Positions 18,189-26,427 of a stretch of DNA of 64,000 nucleotides are shown piece after piece. The number at the start of each line of letters is the position of its first letter. Within the stretch, counting starts at the first letter, position 1. Both the position numbers and the translations under genes were made by a program. The notes below the pieces were generated by a model. The model was not told where the DNA came from and did not search any database. It was given only the letters and a program-made list of their open reading frames with translations. The DNA is from Devosia sp. Root413D1 (GTDB lineage Bacteria; Pseudomonadota; Alphaproteobacteria; Rhizobiales; Devosiaceae), in contig NZ_LMEA01000009.1 in the NCBI RefSeq assembly GCF_001425235.1, positions 480,327-544,326 on the forward strand, in the 5' to 3' direction.

Positions 18189-18280
18189 GTCATCCCCGCG
18201 AAGGCGGGGACCCGGTGGGATGTTTCACCGTCCACCGATGCGGCGAGACCGCACTAGGTTCCCGCCTGCGCGGGAATGAC
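18189..18280. repeat. inverted-repeat element (GTCATCCC family, copy 1)
   Basis: Starts GTCATCCCCGCGAAGGCGGG and ends CCCGCCTGCGCGGGAATGAC, 92 bases in all. The wording is diverged from but related to the two near-identical copies at 33131 and 43458. It fills the gap between the convergent symporter and CDF genes. Confidence 0.75.
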
Positions 18281-18310
18281 ATCGTATGTGTGGCCCGAAG
18301 AGCTAACCCC

Positions 18311-19213
18311 TCACACCACCACGATGCCCGAGTGCTTGGCCTTGTTCTCGGGCTCGACATGGATGGTGATCTGCGCCCGCTCCACTGCCTCGCGGAGCTT
18401 CAATTCGATGCCGTCGCAGATCGCATGCGCTGCCTCAACGCTCATCGTGCCCGGCACCACCAGGTGAAAGTCGATGAAGGTCATGGCGCCGGCCTGCCGG
18501 GTGCGGATGTCATGCGCTTCGAGCGCCCCATCGGCATTGGCCGAGATGATTTCGCGGATCTGGTTGAGCAGCTTTGGCTCCACCGCCACGTCCATCAGGC
18601 CAATGACACTCTGCTTGATCAGCTCCCAGCCCGACCACAGGATCGCCAAGCCGACCAGCGCCGCAAGGATCGCATCGAGCTGCACGAAGCCGGTCGCCGC
18701 CGCCAGCAGCACGCCGATCAGGACGCCCAGCGTCGAGACCACATCGGTCCACAGGTGCCTGCCATCGGCGATCAGCGCCGGCGATTGCTCCTCGCGGCCA
18801 CGGCGCGACAGCCACCAGGCCCAGCCGGCATTAATGCCGGTCGCCAGCACGCTGACGCTGAGGCCCAGCGGATCGAGCTTGAACTCGCGCGGGTTGATGA
18901 AGCCGTAATAGGCCTCGCGGAAGATCAGCAGCGCCGCCACCGCGATGAAGATGCCGATCACCACGGCCGAAAAATACTCGGCCTTGTAATAGCCATAGGG
19001 CAGGCTGGCATCGGCCGGGCGCGCTGCGAGCCGCACCGCGATCAGCGCCACGATCGCCGTCACCACGTTGACCACGCTTTCCAGCGCATCCGAGAACAGC
19101 GCGATCGAGCCGGTCGCCCAGGCGGCATAGCCCTTCAGCGCCAGCACCAGGATGCCGACCACGAGGCTGCCATAGGCGACGCGCACCGCCAGATTTGAAG
19201 AACCGCTTGCCAT
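18311..19213 (-). CDS. cation diffusion facilitator (CDF) metal exporter
   Basis: 300 residues: six transmembrane helices then a cytoplasmic domain (about residues 205-300). TM2 has FSDALESVVNVV, the following loop PYGYYKAEYF, and TM5 ADGRHLWTDVVSTLGV, which carries the conserved His and Asp. TM2 lacks the His of zinc-specific members (Ser and Asp are present), so the metal may be Mn, Fe, Co or Ni. The gene faces the cobalamin block, but no link to cobalt is shown. Confidence 0.88.
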   Translation of the reverse strand: MASGSSNLAVRVAYGSLVVGILVLALKGYAAWATGSIALFSDALESVVNVVTAIVALIAVRLAARPADASLPYGYYKAEYFSAVVIGIFIAVAALLIFREAYYGFINPREFKLDPLGLSVSVLATGINAGWAWWLSRRGREEQSPALIADGRHLWTDVVSTLGVLIGVLLAAATGFVQLDAILAALVGLAILWSGWELIKQSVIGLMDVAVEPKLLNQIREIISANADGALEAHDIRTRQAGAMTFIDFHLVVPGTMSVEAAHAICDGIELKLREAVERAQITIHVEPENKAKHSGIVVV

Positions 19214-19369
19214 CAGCGGCCAATAGCCGAGCCCTTTCGCGCTGGCAAGTCACTGAATTTGCATGTGATTTTGAGAAGCGTTCGCATCTGGGCCGGAATC
19301 GTTTGACCCGCTATGGGCCCCTCACTACAACCCATTGATAGCGCAGCGTTCCTTGATGGACTGAGACTC

Positions 19370-19420
19370 ACGCCCGGTGCGGTCGACCCAATTCGGGGAC
19401 CAAGTCCGGGGCTGCTGGTT
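19370..19420 (+). promoter_or_regulatory. decayed cobalamin riboswitch half (putative)
   Basis: GGTGCGGTCGACCCAATTCG then GGGACCAAGTCCGGGGCTGC at 19376-19415 aligns with the intact riboswitch segment at 4905-4940 over about 40 bases with few mismatches. The GCAACTGTAAG core, GCCACTG and the 3' half cannot be found before the cbiX start at 19464. It appears to be a truncated remnant in front of the main corrin operon. Confidence 0.45.
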
Positions 19421-19463
19421 GGTCGAAAAGCGAACTCTGCCTTTGTGCAAAACAGAGGCGAGC

Positions 19464-20762
19464 ATGAATAAATCCCTGATCCTGCCGGCGGAAACCGCCG
19501 TGATGCTGTGCGGCCATGGCAGCCGCAACCAGCTCGCCGTCGGCGAGTTCGCGGTGCTGGCCGAACGGCTAAGGCAGCGCCTGCCGGGCGTTCCCGTGGA
19601 GTACGGCTATCTCGAGTTCGCCAATCCGGTGATCCATCAGGGGCTGGATAAGTTGCGGGCAGGCGGTGCCAGGCGCGTCCTTGCCGTCCCCGGCATGTTG
19701 TTCGCCGCCGGCCACGCCAAGAACGACATTCCCTCGGTGCTCAACACCTATGCCGCCGGCAAGGATGTCGAGATCACCTATGGCCGCGAGCTCGGCGTCG
19801 ATCTGAAGATGCTGCGCGCTGCCGGCGATCGCATCCAGGAGGCGATCGATGCCTCGCCCAACGAGGTGCCGCGGCACGAGACGCTGCTGGTGGTGGTCGG
19901 CCGCGGCGCTTCCGACCCCGATGCCAATTCCAACGTCGCCAAGGTCATGCGCCTCCTCTGGGAGGGCATGGGTTTTGGCTGGGGCGAGGTGGCCTATTCC
20001 GGCGTTACCTTCCCGCTCGTCGCTCCGGCGCTCGACCATGCGGTGAAGCTCGGCTATCGCCGCATCATCGTCTTTCCGTACTTCCTGTTCACCGGCGTGC
20101 TGGTCAAACGCATCTACGATGCCGCCGACGAGGCTGCGGCGAAGTACCCGCATATCGAGTTCCTCAACGCGCCCTACCTCAACGACCACCCGCTGGTGGT
20201 CGAGACCTTCATCGATCGCATCCAGGAAATGCTGGTCGGCCAGAACCTGATGAACTGCGCCATGTGCAAATACCGCGAGCAGGTGCTGGGCTTCGAGGCC
20301 GAGGTCGGTTTGAAGCAGGAGAGCCACCACCACCATGTCGAGGGCATTGGCGGCGGGCTGGAGAACTGCCCCTGCAAGGGTGATTGCGATTCATCGTGCC
20401 GCGACGAGGCCTTCTGCCTGAAGCATGGCCTGCCCTGGACGCCGCTCCACGCGCACGATCACGGCCATGACCACGGGCGTGACCACGGTCACGATCATGG
20501 CCACCCGCACACGCATCCACATAGCCACGCCCCGGTGCGCCACGCCCTCGTCGCCAACCCAGCCTTTCCGGTCATCCGTCTCGGCGGCAGCCACGATCAC
20601 GGCTACCCCGAGGATCACGGCCATCACCACGGCGACGGTGCGCACCACCACCACGATGCCGATCACCACCATCACCCCTATCCGCACGCCGATCATCCGC
20701 TCGGGCCGGTGACGCTGCCCAAGGTTCCCGGCCGCCTTGCCCGTGAAGATGGCGAGAGCTGA
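19464..20762 (+). CDS. cbiX: CbiX-type sirohydrochlorin cobaltochelatase with metal-rich tail
   Basis: 432 residues from the ATG at 19464; a longer frame upstream runs into the riboswitch remnant. Two chelatase lobes are present: CGHGSRN (His near residue 18) with PGMLFAAGHAKNDIP in the first, and VVVGRGASDPDANSN to YFLFTGVLVKRI in the second. They are followed by MNCAMCKYREQVLGFEAEVG, the Cys pair that binds an Fe-S cluster in long CbiX enzymes, a second cysteine-rich patch (NCPCKGDCDSSC), and two long His/Asp-rich runs to the end. It inserts cobalt into sirohydrochlorin in the early-cobalt route. It overlaps the next gene by one base. Confidence 0.9.
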   Translation: MNKSLILPAETAVMLCGHGSRNQLAVGEFAVLAERLRQRLPGVPVEYGYLEFANPVIHQGLDKLRAGGARRVLAVPGMLFAAGHAKNDIPSVLNTYAAGKDVEITYGRELGVDLKMLRAAGDRIQEAIDASPNEVPRHETLLVVVGRGASDPDANSNVAKVMRLLWEGMGFGWGEVAYSGVTFPLVAPALDHAVKLGYRRIIVFPYFLFTGVLVKRIYDAADEAAAKYPHIEFLNAPYLNDHPLVVETFIDRIQEMLVGQNLMNCAMCKYREQVLGFEAEVGLKQESHHHHVEGIGGGLENCPCKGDCDSSCRDEAFCLKHGLPWTPLHAHDHGHDHGRDHGHDHGHPHTHPHSHAPVRHALVANPAFPVIRLGGSHDHGYPEDHGHHHGDGAHHHHDADHHHHPYPHADHPLGPVTLPKVPGRLAREDGES

Positions 20763-21796
20763 TGCCGTTGTTCGATCGCTACATCGCGGTGGATTGGTCG
20801 GCGGCGAATACGCCGAAGCGCGGCAAGGATTCGATCTGGATCGGCGAACTCGGCCCTGAAGGCCGGGTGCCGAGCCAGAACCCACCGACCCGCCACGCCG
20901 CGATGGCAGAGATCGCCGCCCGCCTGCTTGCCGCCCGCGGGCGCGGCGAACGCACCATGCTCGGCTTCGATTTCGTCTTCGGCTACCCCCGCGGCGGCGC
21001 TACGGCGATCTCAGCTGCCACCGGCCTCTCGGACACCTCCCCCCTTGTGGGCGACTTCGAGCCGGGCCGCAGGCAAAATCGCTCCAGTGGAGCGATTTTA
21101 GGGGAGAAGGCCATGAGAGCTACGCTCGAATGGCAAGGGAGGGGGGGGCCACAGCCACCATGGCTGCAGCTCTGGTCAGCCTTGGCCGGCACCGTCGTCG
21201 ACAGCGCGGACAACAGCTCCAATCGCTTTCAGCTCGCCGAAGCGATCAACCTTCGGCTCGCCGACGGCCCGCATTTCTGGGGGCACCCGCACCAGCATAG
21301 CTACGCCGCTTTGCACCCCAAACGCCCGCCCAGCGCCTACGCAGCCATCCCCGAGCGCCGGATGGCGGAGCATTACGTCCGCAGCGCCCAGCCGGTATGG
21401 AAGCTGACCGGCGTCGGCTCGGTCGGTAGCCAGGCCATGCTCGGCATCGCCCGCCTCGCGGCCCTCCGCACCGACCCGCGCTTTGCCGCCGACATCGCCG
21501 TCTGGCCCTTCGAAACCAGCTTCGCCGACGACCTCAGCAGGCCGATCATCATCACCGAGATCTACCCCTCGCTGTTCCCGGTCAGCGCGGCCGATGGCTT
21601 GCCGCGCGACCGCGCCCAGGTCGAGGTCACCACCACACGCTTCGCCGAGCTCGACCGCGCCGGTCTCCTCCAAACCTTCCTCAACCCGCCCACCGAGCTG
21701 ACCGCCGACCAGCGCGCCATCCTTATCGCCGAGGAAGGCTGGATCGCCGGCGCCGGCCACCAGGCGCTGCTCGCTCAGTTGCGGAGCGCCGCATGA
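20762..21796 (+). CDS. DUF429-like protein in the cob operon, unknown function
   Basis: 344 residues. The N-terminus RYIAVDWSAANTPKRGKDSIW and FDFVFGYPRG suggest the RNase H-like fold of DUF429 proteins. A low-complexity insert (about residues 92-129) is encoded by a palindromic element at 21036-21148; conserved-looking sequence resumes at PPWLQLWSALAG. The gene overlaps cbiX by one base and cobH by four, so it is cotranslated with corrin enzymes, yet it has no assigned step. A role in cobalamin synthesis is inference from position only. Confidence 0.7.
   Translation: MPLFDRYIAVDWSAANTPKRGKDSIWIGELGPEGRVPSQNPPTRHAAMAEIAARLLAARGRGERTMLGFDFVFGYPRGGATAISAATGLSDTSPLVGDFEPGRRQNRSSGAILGEKAMRATLEWQGRGGPQPPWLQLWSALAGTVVDSADNSSNRFQLAEAINLRLADGPHFWGHPHQHSYAALHPKRPPSAYAAIPERRMAEHYVRSAQPVWKLTGVGSVGSQAMLGIARLAALRTDPRFAADIAVWPFETSFADDLSRPIIITEIYPSLFPVSAADGLPRDRAQVEVTTTRFAELDRAGLLQTFLNPPTELTADQRAILIAEEGWIAGAGHQALLAQLRSAA
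21036..21148. repeat. palindromic element inside the DUF429-like gene
   Basis: Left arm CCTCCCCCCTTGTGGG, right arm CAAGGGAGGGGGG, with an inner hairpin AAAATCGCTCC-AGT-GGAGCGATTTT at about 21073-21097. It is open in frame. It is of the same kind as the intergenic elements and the cobN inserts. Confidence 0.75.
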
Positions 21797-22416
21797 GCTA
21801 CCTCCGCGATCCCGCTGCCATCTATGCGCAGAGCTTCGCCACCATCGAGGCTGAAGCCGATCTCTCGTCGCTTGCGCCCGAACTTCACCCCGCCGCCATC
21901 CGCATGATCCATGCCTGCGGCATGGTCGATCTCGCAGCCGACATCGTCGGCGATCCCGCTGTTGCGGCGGCTTCTCAGGATGCGCTGCGCGCAGGCGCCC
22001 CCGTCCTCTGCGATTGCGAGATGGTCCGCTCCGGCATCATCCGCCGCCATCTGCCTGAATCCACCGAGCTCGTCCTCACCCTCAACGATCCCGCCGTGCC
22101 GGCACTGGCTGCCTCGCTCGGCACCACCCGCTCGGCCGCCGCCGTCGAGCTCTGGCGCCCCCGCCTCGCCGGCGCCGTCGTGCTGATCGGCAATGCCCCG
22201 ACCGCGCTGTTCCACCTCATCGAACTGATCGCGGCCGGCGGCCCGCGCCCCGCCGCCATCATCGCCGCGCCGGTTGGTTTCGTGGGGGCGGCTGAAAGCA
22301 AGGCCTTGCTCGCGTCCAACGCGCTTTCTATGCCATTCCTCACGGTGCGCGGTCGCCGCGGTGGCTCGGCCGTCGCCAGCGCCGCCTTCAACGCCATTTC
22401 GAAAGACCTCGCATGA
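21793..22416 (+). CDS. cobH: CobH, precorrin-8X methylmutase
   Basis: 207 residues. MIHACGMVDLAADI carries the active-site His (residue 40), and the chain continues with CDCEMVRSGI, GNAPTALFHL and APVGFVGAAESK blocks typical of CobH/CbiC. It moves the C-11 methyl group to C-12, forming hydrogenobyrinic acid. ATGA overlaps with both neighbours place it in one translational unit. Confidence 0.96.
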   Translation: MSYLRDPAAIYAQSFATIEAEADLSSLAPELHPAAIRMIHACGMVDLAADIVGDPAVAAASQDALRAGAPVLCDCEMVRSGIIRRHLPESTELVLTLNDPAVPALAASLGTTRSAAAVELWRPRLAGAVVLIGNAPTALFHLIELIAAGGPRPAAIIAAPVGFVGAAESKALLASNALSMPFLTVRGRRGGSAVASAAFNAISKDLA

Positions 22417-23768
22417 CCGCCTGGCTGCACATCATCGGGGTAGGGGAGCGGGGGCCGAACGAGCTGCCGGCATCCTACAAGCTGCTGCTCAACTATGCCG
22501 ATACCGTCGTCGGCCCGGCCCGCTTCCTCGCCGATCTCCAGCCGGTGACCCGCCCCAACGCCAGCGCCGACCTGTTCAACCCCGAATTCGTCACCAAGCG
22601 CAGCTTCGAGGCCGTGGCCCGGGCACTGGCCGGCGAGGAGCCCGATCATTCGCCTGCTGCAACCTATGCCGATGGCCGCACGCTGATCGAATGGGAGCCG
22701 CCGCTCGAGAGCATGATCGAACAGGTGATGGCGCTGCGCGAGACCCCCACCGTCATCCTCGCCTCGGGCGATCCGATGTGGTTCGGCATCGGCGCCACGC
22801 TGACCCGTTACCTGCTGCCCTCCGAGTTCGTCATCCACCCCCACCCCTCGGCCTTCCAGCTCGCCGCGTCGCGGCTGCACTGGCCGCTGCAGTCGGTCGC
22901 CACCCTGTCGCTGCATGGCCGGGCGGTGGAATCGATGCACCCGCATCTCCTCCCCGGCAACCGCATCCTGGCGCTCACCGCCGATCACACCACCGTCGAC
23001 CTCGCCATCGAGCTGCTGGTCGATCGCGGCTATGGCCGCAGCCTCGTCACCACGCTCGAGAATCTCGGCAGCCCCGACGAGAAGATCACCGCCGACGAGG
23101 CAGAGAGCTTCAACAGCCGTGATATCGACGATTTCTACGTCCTCGCCATCGACTGCGTGCCCGATTTCACCGCTCCGCTGCTGCCCCCGGTTCCCGGCCT
23201 GCCCGACGAGGTCTTCGTCACCGATGGCCAGCTGACCAAGCGCGAGGTGCGGGCCGCCACCCTCGCCAAGCTCGCCCCGTTCCCCGGCGCGCTGCTCTGG
23301 GATGTCGGCGCCGGCTCGGGCTCCATCGCCATCGAGTGGATGCGCGCGGCCCGCGACGCCAAGGCCATCGCCTTCGAGCGCCAGGGCGAGCGCCTGCAGA
23401 TGATCGCTCTCAATGCCGCCGCGCTCGGTGTGCCAAACCTTGAAATCGTCAGCGGTGAGGCGCCGGGGACCTTCGGCCGCACAGCCCCGCCCGATGCCAT
23501 CTTCATGGGCGGCGATGTCGGCAATGACGACCTGTTCGATGCCTGCTGGAGCGCCCTGAAACCCGGCGGCAGGCTGGTCGCCAACGCCGTTACCCTCGAT
23601 GCCGAGCACGCCCTCTATTCGCGCCATCTGCAGCTCGGCGGCGAGCTGACCCGCATTGAGATTTCCTCGCTCGACCGCGTCGGCGGTCATCGCGCCTTCA
23701 AGCCGCGCATGGCGGTAACGCAATGGCTGGTCACCAAGGCAATGCACGGCCTCGTGGTGACGCCATGA
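22413..23768 (+). CDS. cobL: CobL, precorrin-6Y C5,15-methyltransferase (decarboxylating)
   Basis: 451 residues with two domains. The first, about residues 1-210, is a CbiE-like tetrapyrrole methylase (IIGVGERGPNELP, LASGDPMWFGIGATL). The second, about 215-440, is a CbiT-like class I methyltransferase with the SAM motif WDVGAGSGSIAIEW and the FMGGDVGND block. The fused form methylates C-5 and C-15 and removes the acetate carboxyl. It is somewhat longer than the roughly 410 residues of Pseudomonas denitrificans CobL. Four-base overlaps on both sides. Confidence 0.95.
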   Translation: MTAWLHIIGVGERGPNELPASYKLLLNYADTVVGPARFLADLQPVTRPNASADLFNPEFVTKRSFEAVARALAGEEPDHSPAATYADGRTLIEWEPPLESMIEQVMALRETPTVILASGDPMWFGIGATLTRYLLPSEFVIHPHPSAFQLAASRLHWPLQSVATLSLHGRAVESMHPHLLPGNRILALTADHTTVDLAIELLVDRGYGRSLVTTLENLGSPDEKITADEAESFNSRDIDDFYVLAIDCVPDFTAPLLPPVPGLPDEVFVTDGQLTKREVRAATLAKLAPFPGALLWDVGAGSGSIAIEWMRAARDAKAIAFERQGERLQMIALNAAALGVPNLEIVSGEAPGTFGRTAPPDAIFMGGDVGNDDLFDACWSALKPGGRLVANAVTLDAEHALYSRHLQLGGELTRIEISSLDRVGGHRAFKPRMAVTQWLVTKAMHGLVVTP

Positions 23769-24502
23769 AAACCGAACCCACCACCGGTACGCTGCACCTC
23801 GTGGGCGTCGGCCCGGGGGATCCCGAACTGCTGACCTTGAAGGCGGCTCGGATTATCAGTTCCGCCCAAGTGGTCGCCTTCCCCCAGACCGAGAGCGGGA
23901 CGACGATGGCGTTAGACATTGCTCGCGGTCATGTCGCCCCGTCCGCGGTGCTTGAGCCGATCAGCATCCCGATGACCATTCGCATGCCGAACGGCGAGTT
24001 CACCTCGAAAGAGGAGCACTATCTGGCTGCAGCAGCCATCATCGAGGGGCACCTTCTTGCGGGCCGCGACGTTGTCTACCTCTGTGAAGGTGATCCGCTA
24101 TTTTACGGAACCTCTATCTACGTCGGCACCGGGCTTTGGGACCGCTTCCCCGTCAAAGTCGTACCGGGCATAACCTCGATGAATGCGGCCGCCGCCGCGA
24201 TCCCCTTTCCGCTGGTTGCCCGCTTCGAGTCACTCACGGTGTTGACTGGGCCCAGTCCTGACGAAATCTTGCTGCCCAGCATCGACGACGCCGGGTCGGT
24301 GGTCATTCTCAAAGTCGGTCGTCACTACGATCGGCTGCGGGCGCTGCTGGAAAAGACTGGTCGAGCCGAATGGGCATGGCTTGTCGAGAATGTCGGCGGG
24401 GAGCGGCAACGCATTGTTCGCGTTCGCGACGCGGAGCCGGGCCCCAAACCCTACTTCTCACTGCTGCTCTGCTACTCAGGAGCGGAGTTCTGGCTCGAAT
24501 GA
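23765..24502 (+). CDS. cobI: CobI, precorrin-2 C20-methyltransferase
   Basis: 245 residues from the ATG overlapping cobL. GVGPGDPELLTLKAA at the N-terminus, CEGDPLFYGTSIY in the middle and VVPGITSMNAAAAA are the tetrapyrrole methylase motifs of CobI. Codon use differs from its neighbours: TTA, ATA, CTA, GTA, GGA and TCT codons occur here and are close to absent in cobH or cobL. This suggests replacement of the gene by one from another source while the operon overlaps (ATGA at both ends) were kept. Confidence 0.93.
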   Translation: MKTEPTTGTLHLVGVGPGDPELLTLKAARIISSAQVVAFPQTESGTTMALDIARGHVAPSAVLEPISIPMTIRMPNGEFTSKEEHYLAAAAIIEGHLLAGRDVVYLCEGDPLFYGTSIYVGTGLWDRFPVKVVPGITSMNAAAAAIPFPLVARFESLTVLTGPSPDEILLPSIDDAGSVVILKVGRHYDRLRALLEKTGRAEWAWLVENVGGERQRIVRVRDAEPGPKPYFSLLLCYSGAEFWLE

Positions 24503-26271
24503 CTCCCGCCATCATCATCTTCGCCGATACCGGCCTCGATACCGCCAACCGCATTGCCGAGGCGACCGGTGGTGAGATCTACAGCTGCGGGCAGGGCGGC
24601 GCCGACGCGCTGAAACTGTTGCCGCGGCTGTTCTCCGAAGGCCGCCCGATCATTGGGGTCTGTGCTGCCGGCATCCTGATCCGGCTGCTCGCCTCGAGCC
24701 TCGAGAACAAGCAGAAGGAACCGCCAGTGCTTGCCGTCTCGCTCGGCGGCGCCAGCATCGTGCCACTGCTTGGCGGCCATCGCGGCGCCAACCGGCTGGC
24801 GCGCGAACTCGCCGACGAACTGGGCGGCCATCCGGCCATCACCACGGCGTCGGACAGCAAGTTCCTCCACAGCCTCGATGAGCCGCCTCCGGGCTGGGTG
24901 CTCGGCACCCCGCACGACGCCAAGCCCGCCATGATGGCGCTGCTGCTCGGTGCCAAGCTGCAGATCGAGGGTGAAGCGCCATTTCTCGCCGAAGCCGGCT
25001 ACCCGGTCTCTTCGATGGGTGCGGTCAAGGTGTTGGTCTCCGAGCAGAAGCTGCGCATCGAGCGCGGCGTCGTCTATCACCCCAAGACGCTGGTCGCCGG
25101 TGTCGGCTGCGAGCGGGGCGCCGACGCCGAGGAGGTCATCGGCCTCATCGATTTCGCCCTGCGCCAGCAGAACCTGGCGCCCGAAAGCCTGGCCGCCATC
25201 GCCTCGATCGACATCAAGGCCGACGAGCCGGCGCTGCTCGAAGCCGCGCGGCACTTCAAGGTGCCACTGCGGCTGTTCTCGGCTGCTGAACTCCTCCAGG
25301 AGCGCTACCGCCTCAAGTCGCCGTCCGACTATGTCGAGGAGACCGTCGGCACCCCCAGCGTCGCCGAGGCGGCGGCGCTGAAGGCCGGCCCGCTGGTGGT
25401 CGAGAAGCTGAAATCCGACCGCGCCACCTGTGCCATCGGCAAGGCGCTGCACCCGATCGATCCCGAAGGCTTCGGCCGTCGACCGGGCGTGCTGCACCTC
25501 GTCGGCATCGGGCCGGGCGAAGCCGTCTCGCGTACCGCTGCGGCGGTGAACGCGCTCGAACAGAGCACCGATTGGGTCGGCTACGAGCTCTACATCGATC
25601 TTGTCGCCGATCTCCGCCGCGGCCAGGTCGAGCATCGTTACGGCCTCGGCGAGGAAGAGAGCCGGGTCCGCCACGCCCTCGAGCTCGCGGCCGAGGGCAA
25701 GGTGGTTTCGCTGGTCTGTTCCGGCGACGCGCAGATCTACGCCATGGCGGCGCTCGCCTATGAGCTGCTCGACGCCACCGGCCCGCGCGCCGTCTCCGAG
25801 GTCGCCCGCCGCGTCAACCTCGAAACCCACCCTGGCGTCTCCGCCTTCCAGGCCGCGTCCGCCGCGGCCGGCGCGCTGATCGGCCACGATTTCTGCTGCA
25901 TCTCGCTCTCCGACCTGCTCACCCCACGCCAGGACATTCTGAAGCGGCTCGACGGCGCCGCCCGCGCCGATTTCGTCACCGCGCTCTACAACCCGCGCTC
26001 GCAGCGCCGCACCGACCTGATCGAGGAGACCAAGCGCATCTTCCTCGAGCACCGCCCGCCCTCGACCCCGGTGATCATCGGCTCCAATCTCGGTCGCCCC
26101 ACCGAAAAGGTTCGCGTCGTCGCGCTGGCCGATCTCGATCCGACCGAGATCGACATGCTGACCATCGTGATGATCGGCTCCAGTAGCTCGCGCACCTTCC
26201 AGCGCGGCTCCGGCACCGTCGCCTACACCCCACGCGGCTACGCAGCCAAGGGGGCTGGCGATGGGCAGTAA
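24499..26271 (+). CDS. cobJ: CbiG-like / CobJ fusion (precorrin-3B C17-methyltransferase)
   Basis: 590 residues from the ATG overlapping cobI. The first half (about 1-300) is CbiG-like: GVCAAGILIRLLA and LGGHRGANRLAREL in the N-terminal part, then a LVAGVGCERGADAEE C-terminal CbiG domain. The second half (about 335-590) is CobJ: HLVGIGPGEAVSRTAAA, CSGDAQIYAMAAL, ETHPGVSAFQAAS and FVTALYNPRSQRRTD. CobJ drives ring contraction. CbiG opens the ring lactone in the early-cobalt route; in the aerobic route this domain corresponds to CobE-like helpers. Confidence 0.94.
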   Translation: MTPAIIIFADTGLDTANRIAEATGGEIYSCGQGGADALKLLPRLFSEGRPIIGVCAAGILIRLLASSLENKQKEPPVLAVSLGGASIVPLLGGHRGANRLARELADELGGHPAITTASDSKFLHSLDEPPPGWVLGTPHDAKPAMMALLLGAKLQIEGEAPFLAEAGYPVSSMGAVKVLVSEQKLRIERGVVYHPKTLVAGVGCERGADAEEVIGLIDFALRQQNLAPESLAAIASIDIKADEPALLEAARHFKVPLRLFSAAELLQERYRLKSPSDYVEETVGTPSVAEAAALKAGPLVVEKLKSDRATCAIGKALHPIDPEGFGRRPGVLHLVGIGPGEAVSRTAAAVNALEQSTDWVGYELYIDLVADLRRGQVEHRYGLGEEESRVRHALELAAEGKVVSLVCSGDAQIYAMAALAYELLDATGPRAVSEVARRVNLETHPGVSAFQAASAAAGALIGHDFCCISLSDLLTPRQDILKRLDGAARADFVTALYNPRSQRRTDLIEETKRIFLEHRPPSTPVIIGSNLGRPTEKVRVVALADLDPTEIDMLTIVMIGSSSSRTFQRGSGTVAYTPRGYAAKGAGDGQ

Positions 26272-26273
26272 GC

Positions 26274-26411
26274 AAGGCCCCCTCACCCGGATCGCTTTGC
26301 GATCCGACCTCTCCCCTCAGGGAGAGTTGAGCTGGGGCGCGATCCAACGTCCTCCTCACCTCTCCCTTTGGGGGAGAGGTCGCCGCGAAGCGGCGGGTGA
26401 GGGGGCCTTCT
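26274..26411. repeat. 138-base palindromic element between cobJ and cobM
   Basis: Perfect 16-base terminal inverted repeats, AAGGCCCCCTCACCCG and CGGGTGAGGGGGCCTT, with internal arms CCTCTCCCCTCAGGGAGAG and CCTCTCCCTTTGGGGGAGAGG. It starts three bases after the cobJ stop and ends 16 bases before cobM, separating genes that elsewhere in the operon overlap. Confidence 0.85.
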
Positions 26412-26427
26412 TCAGCCTTGGTAACAA

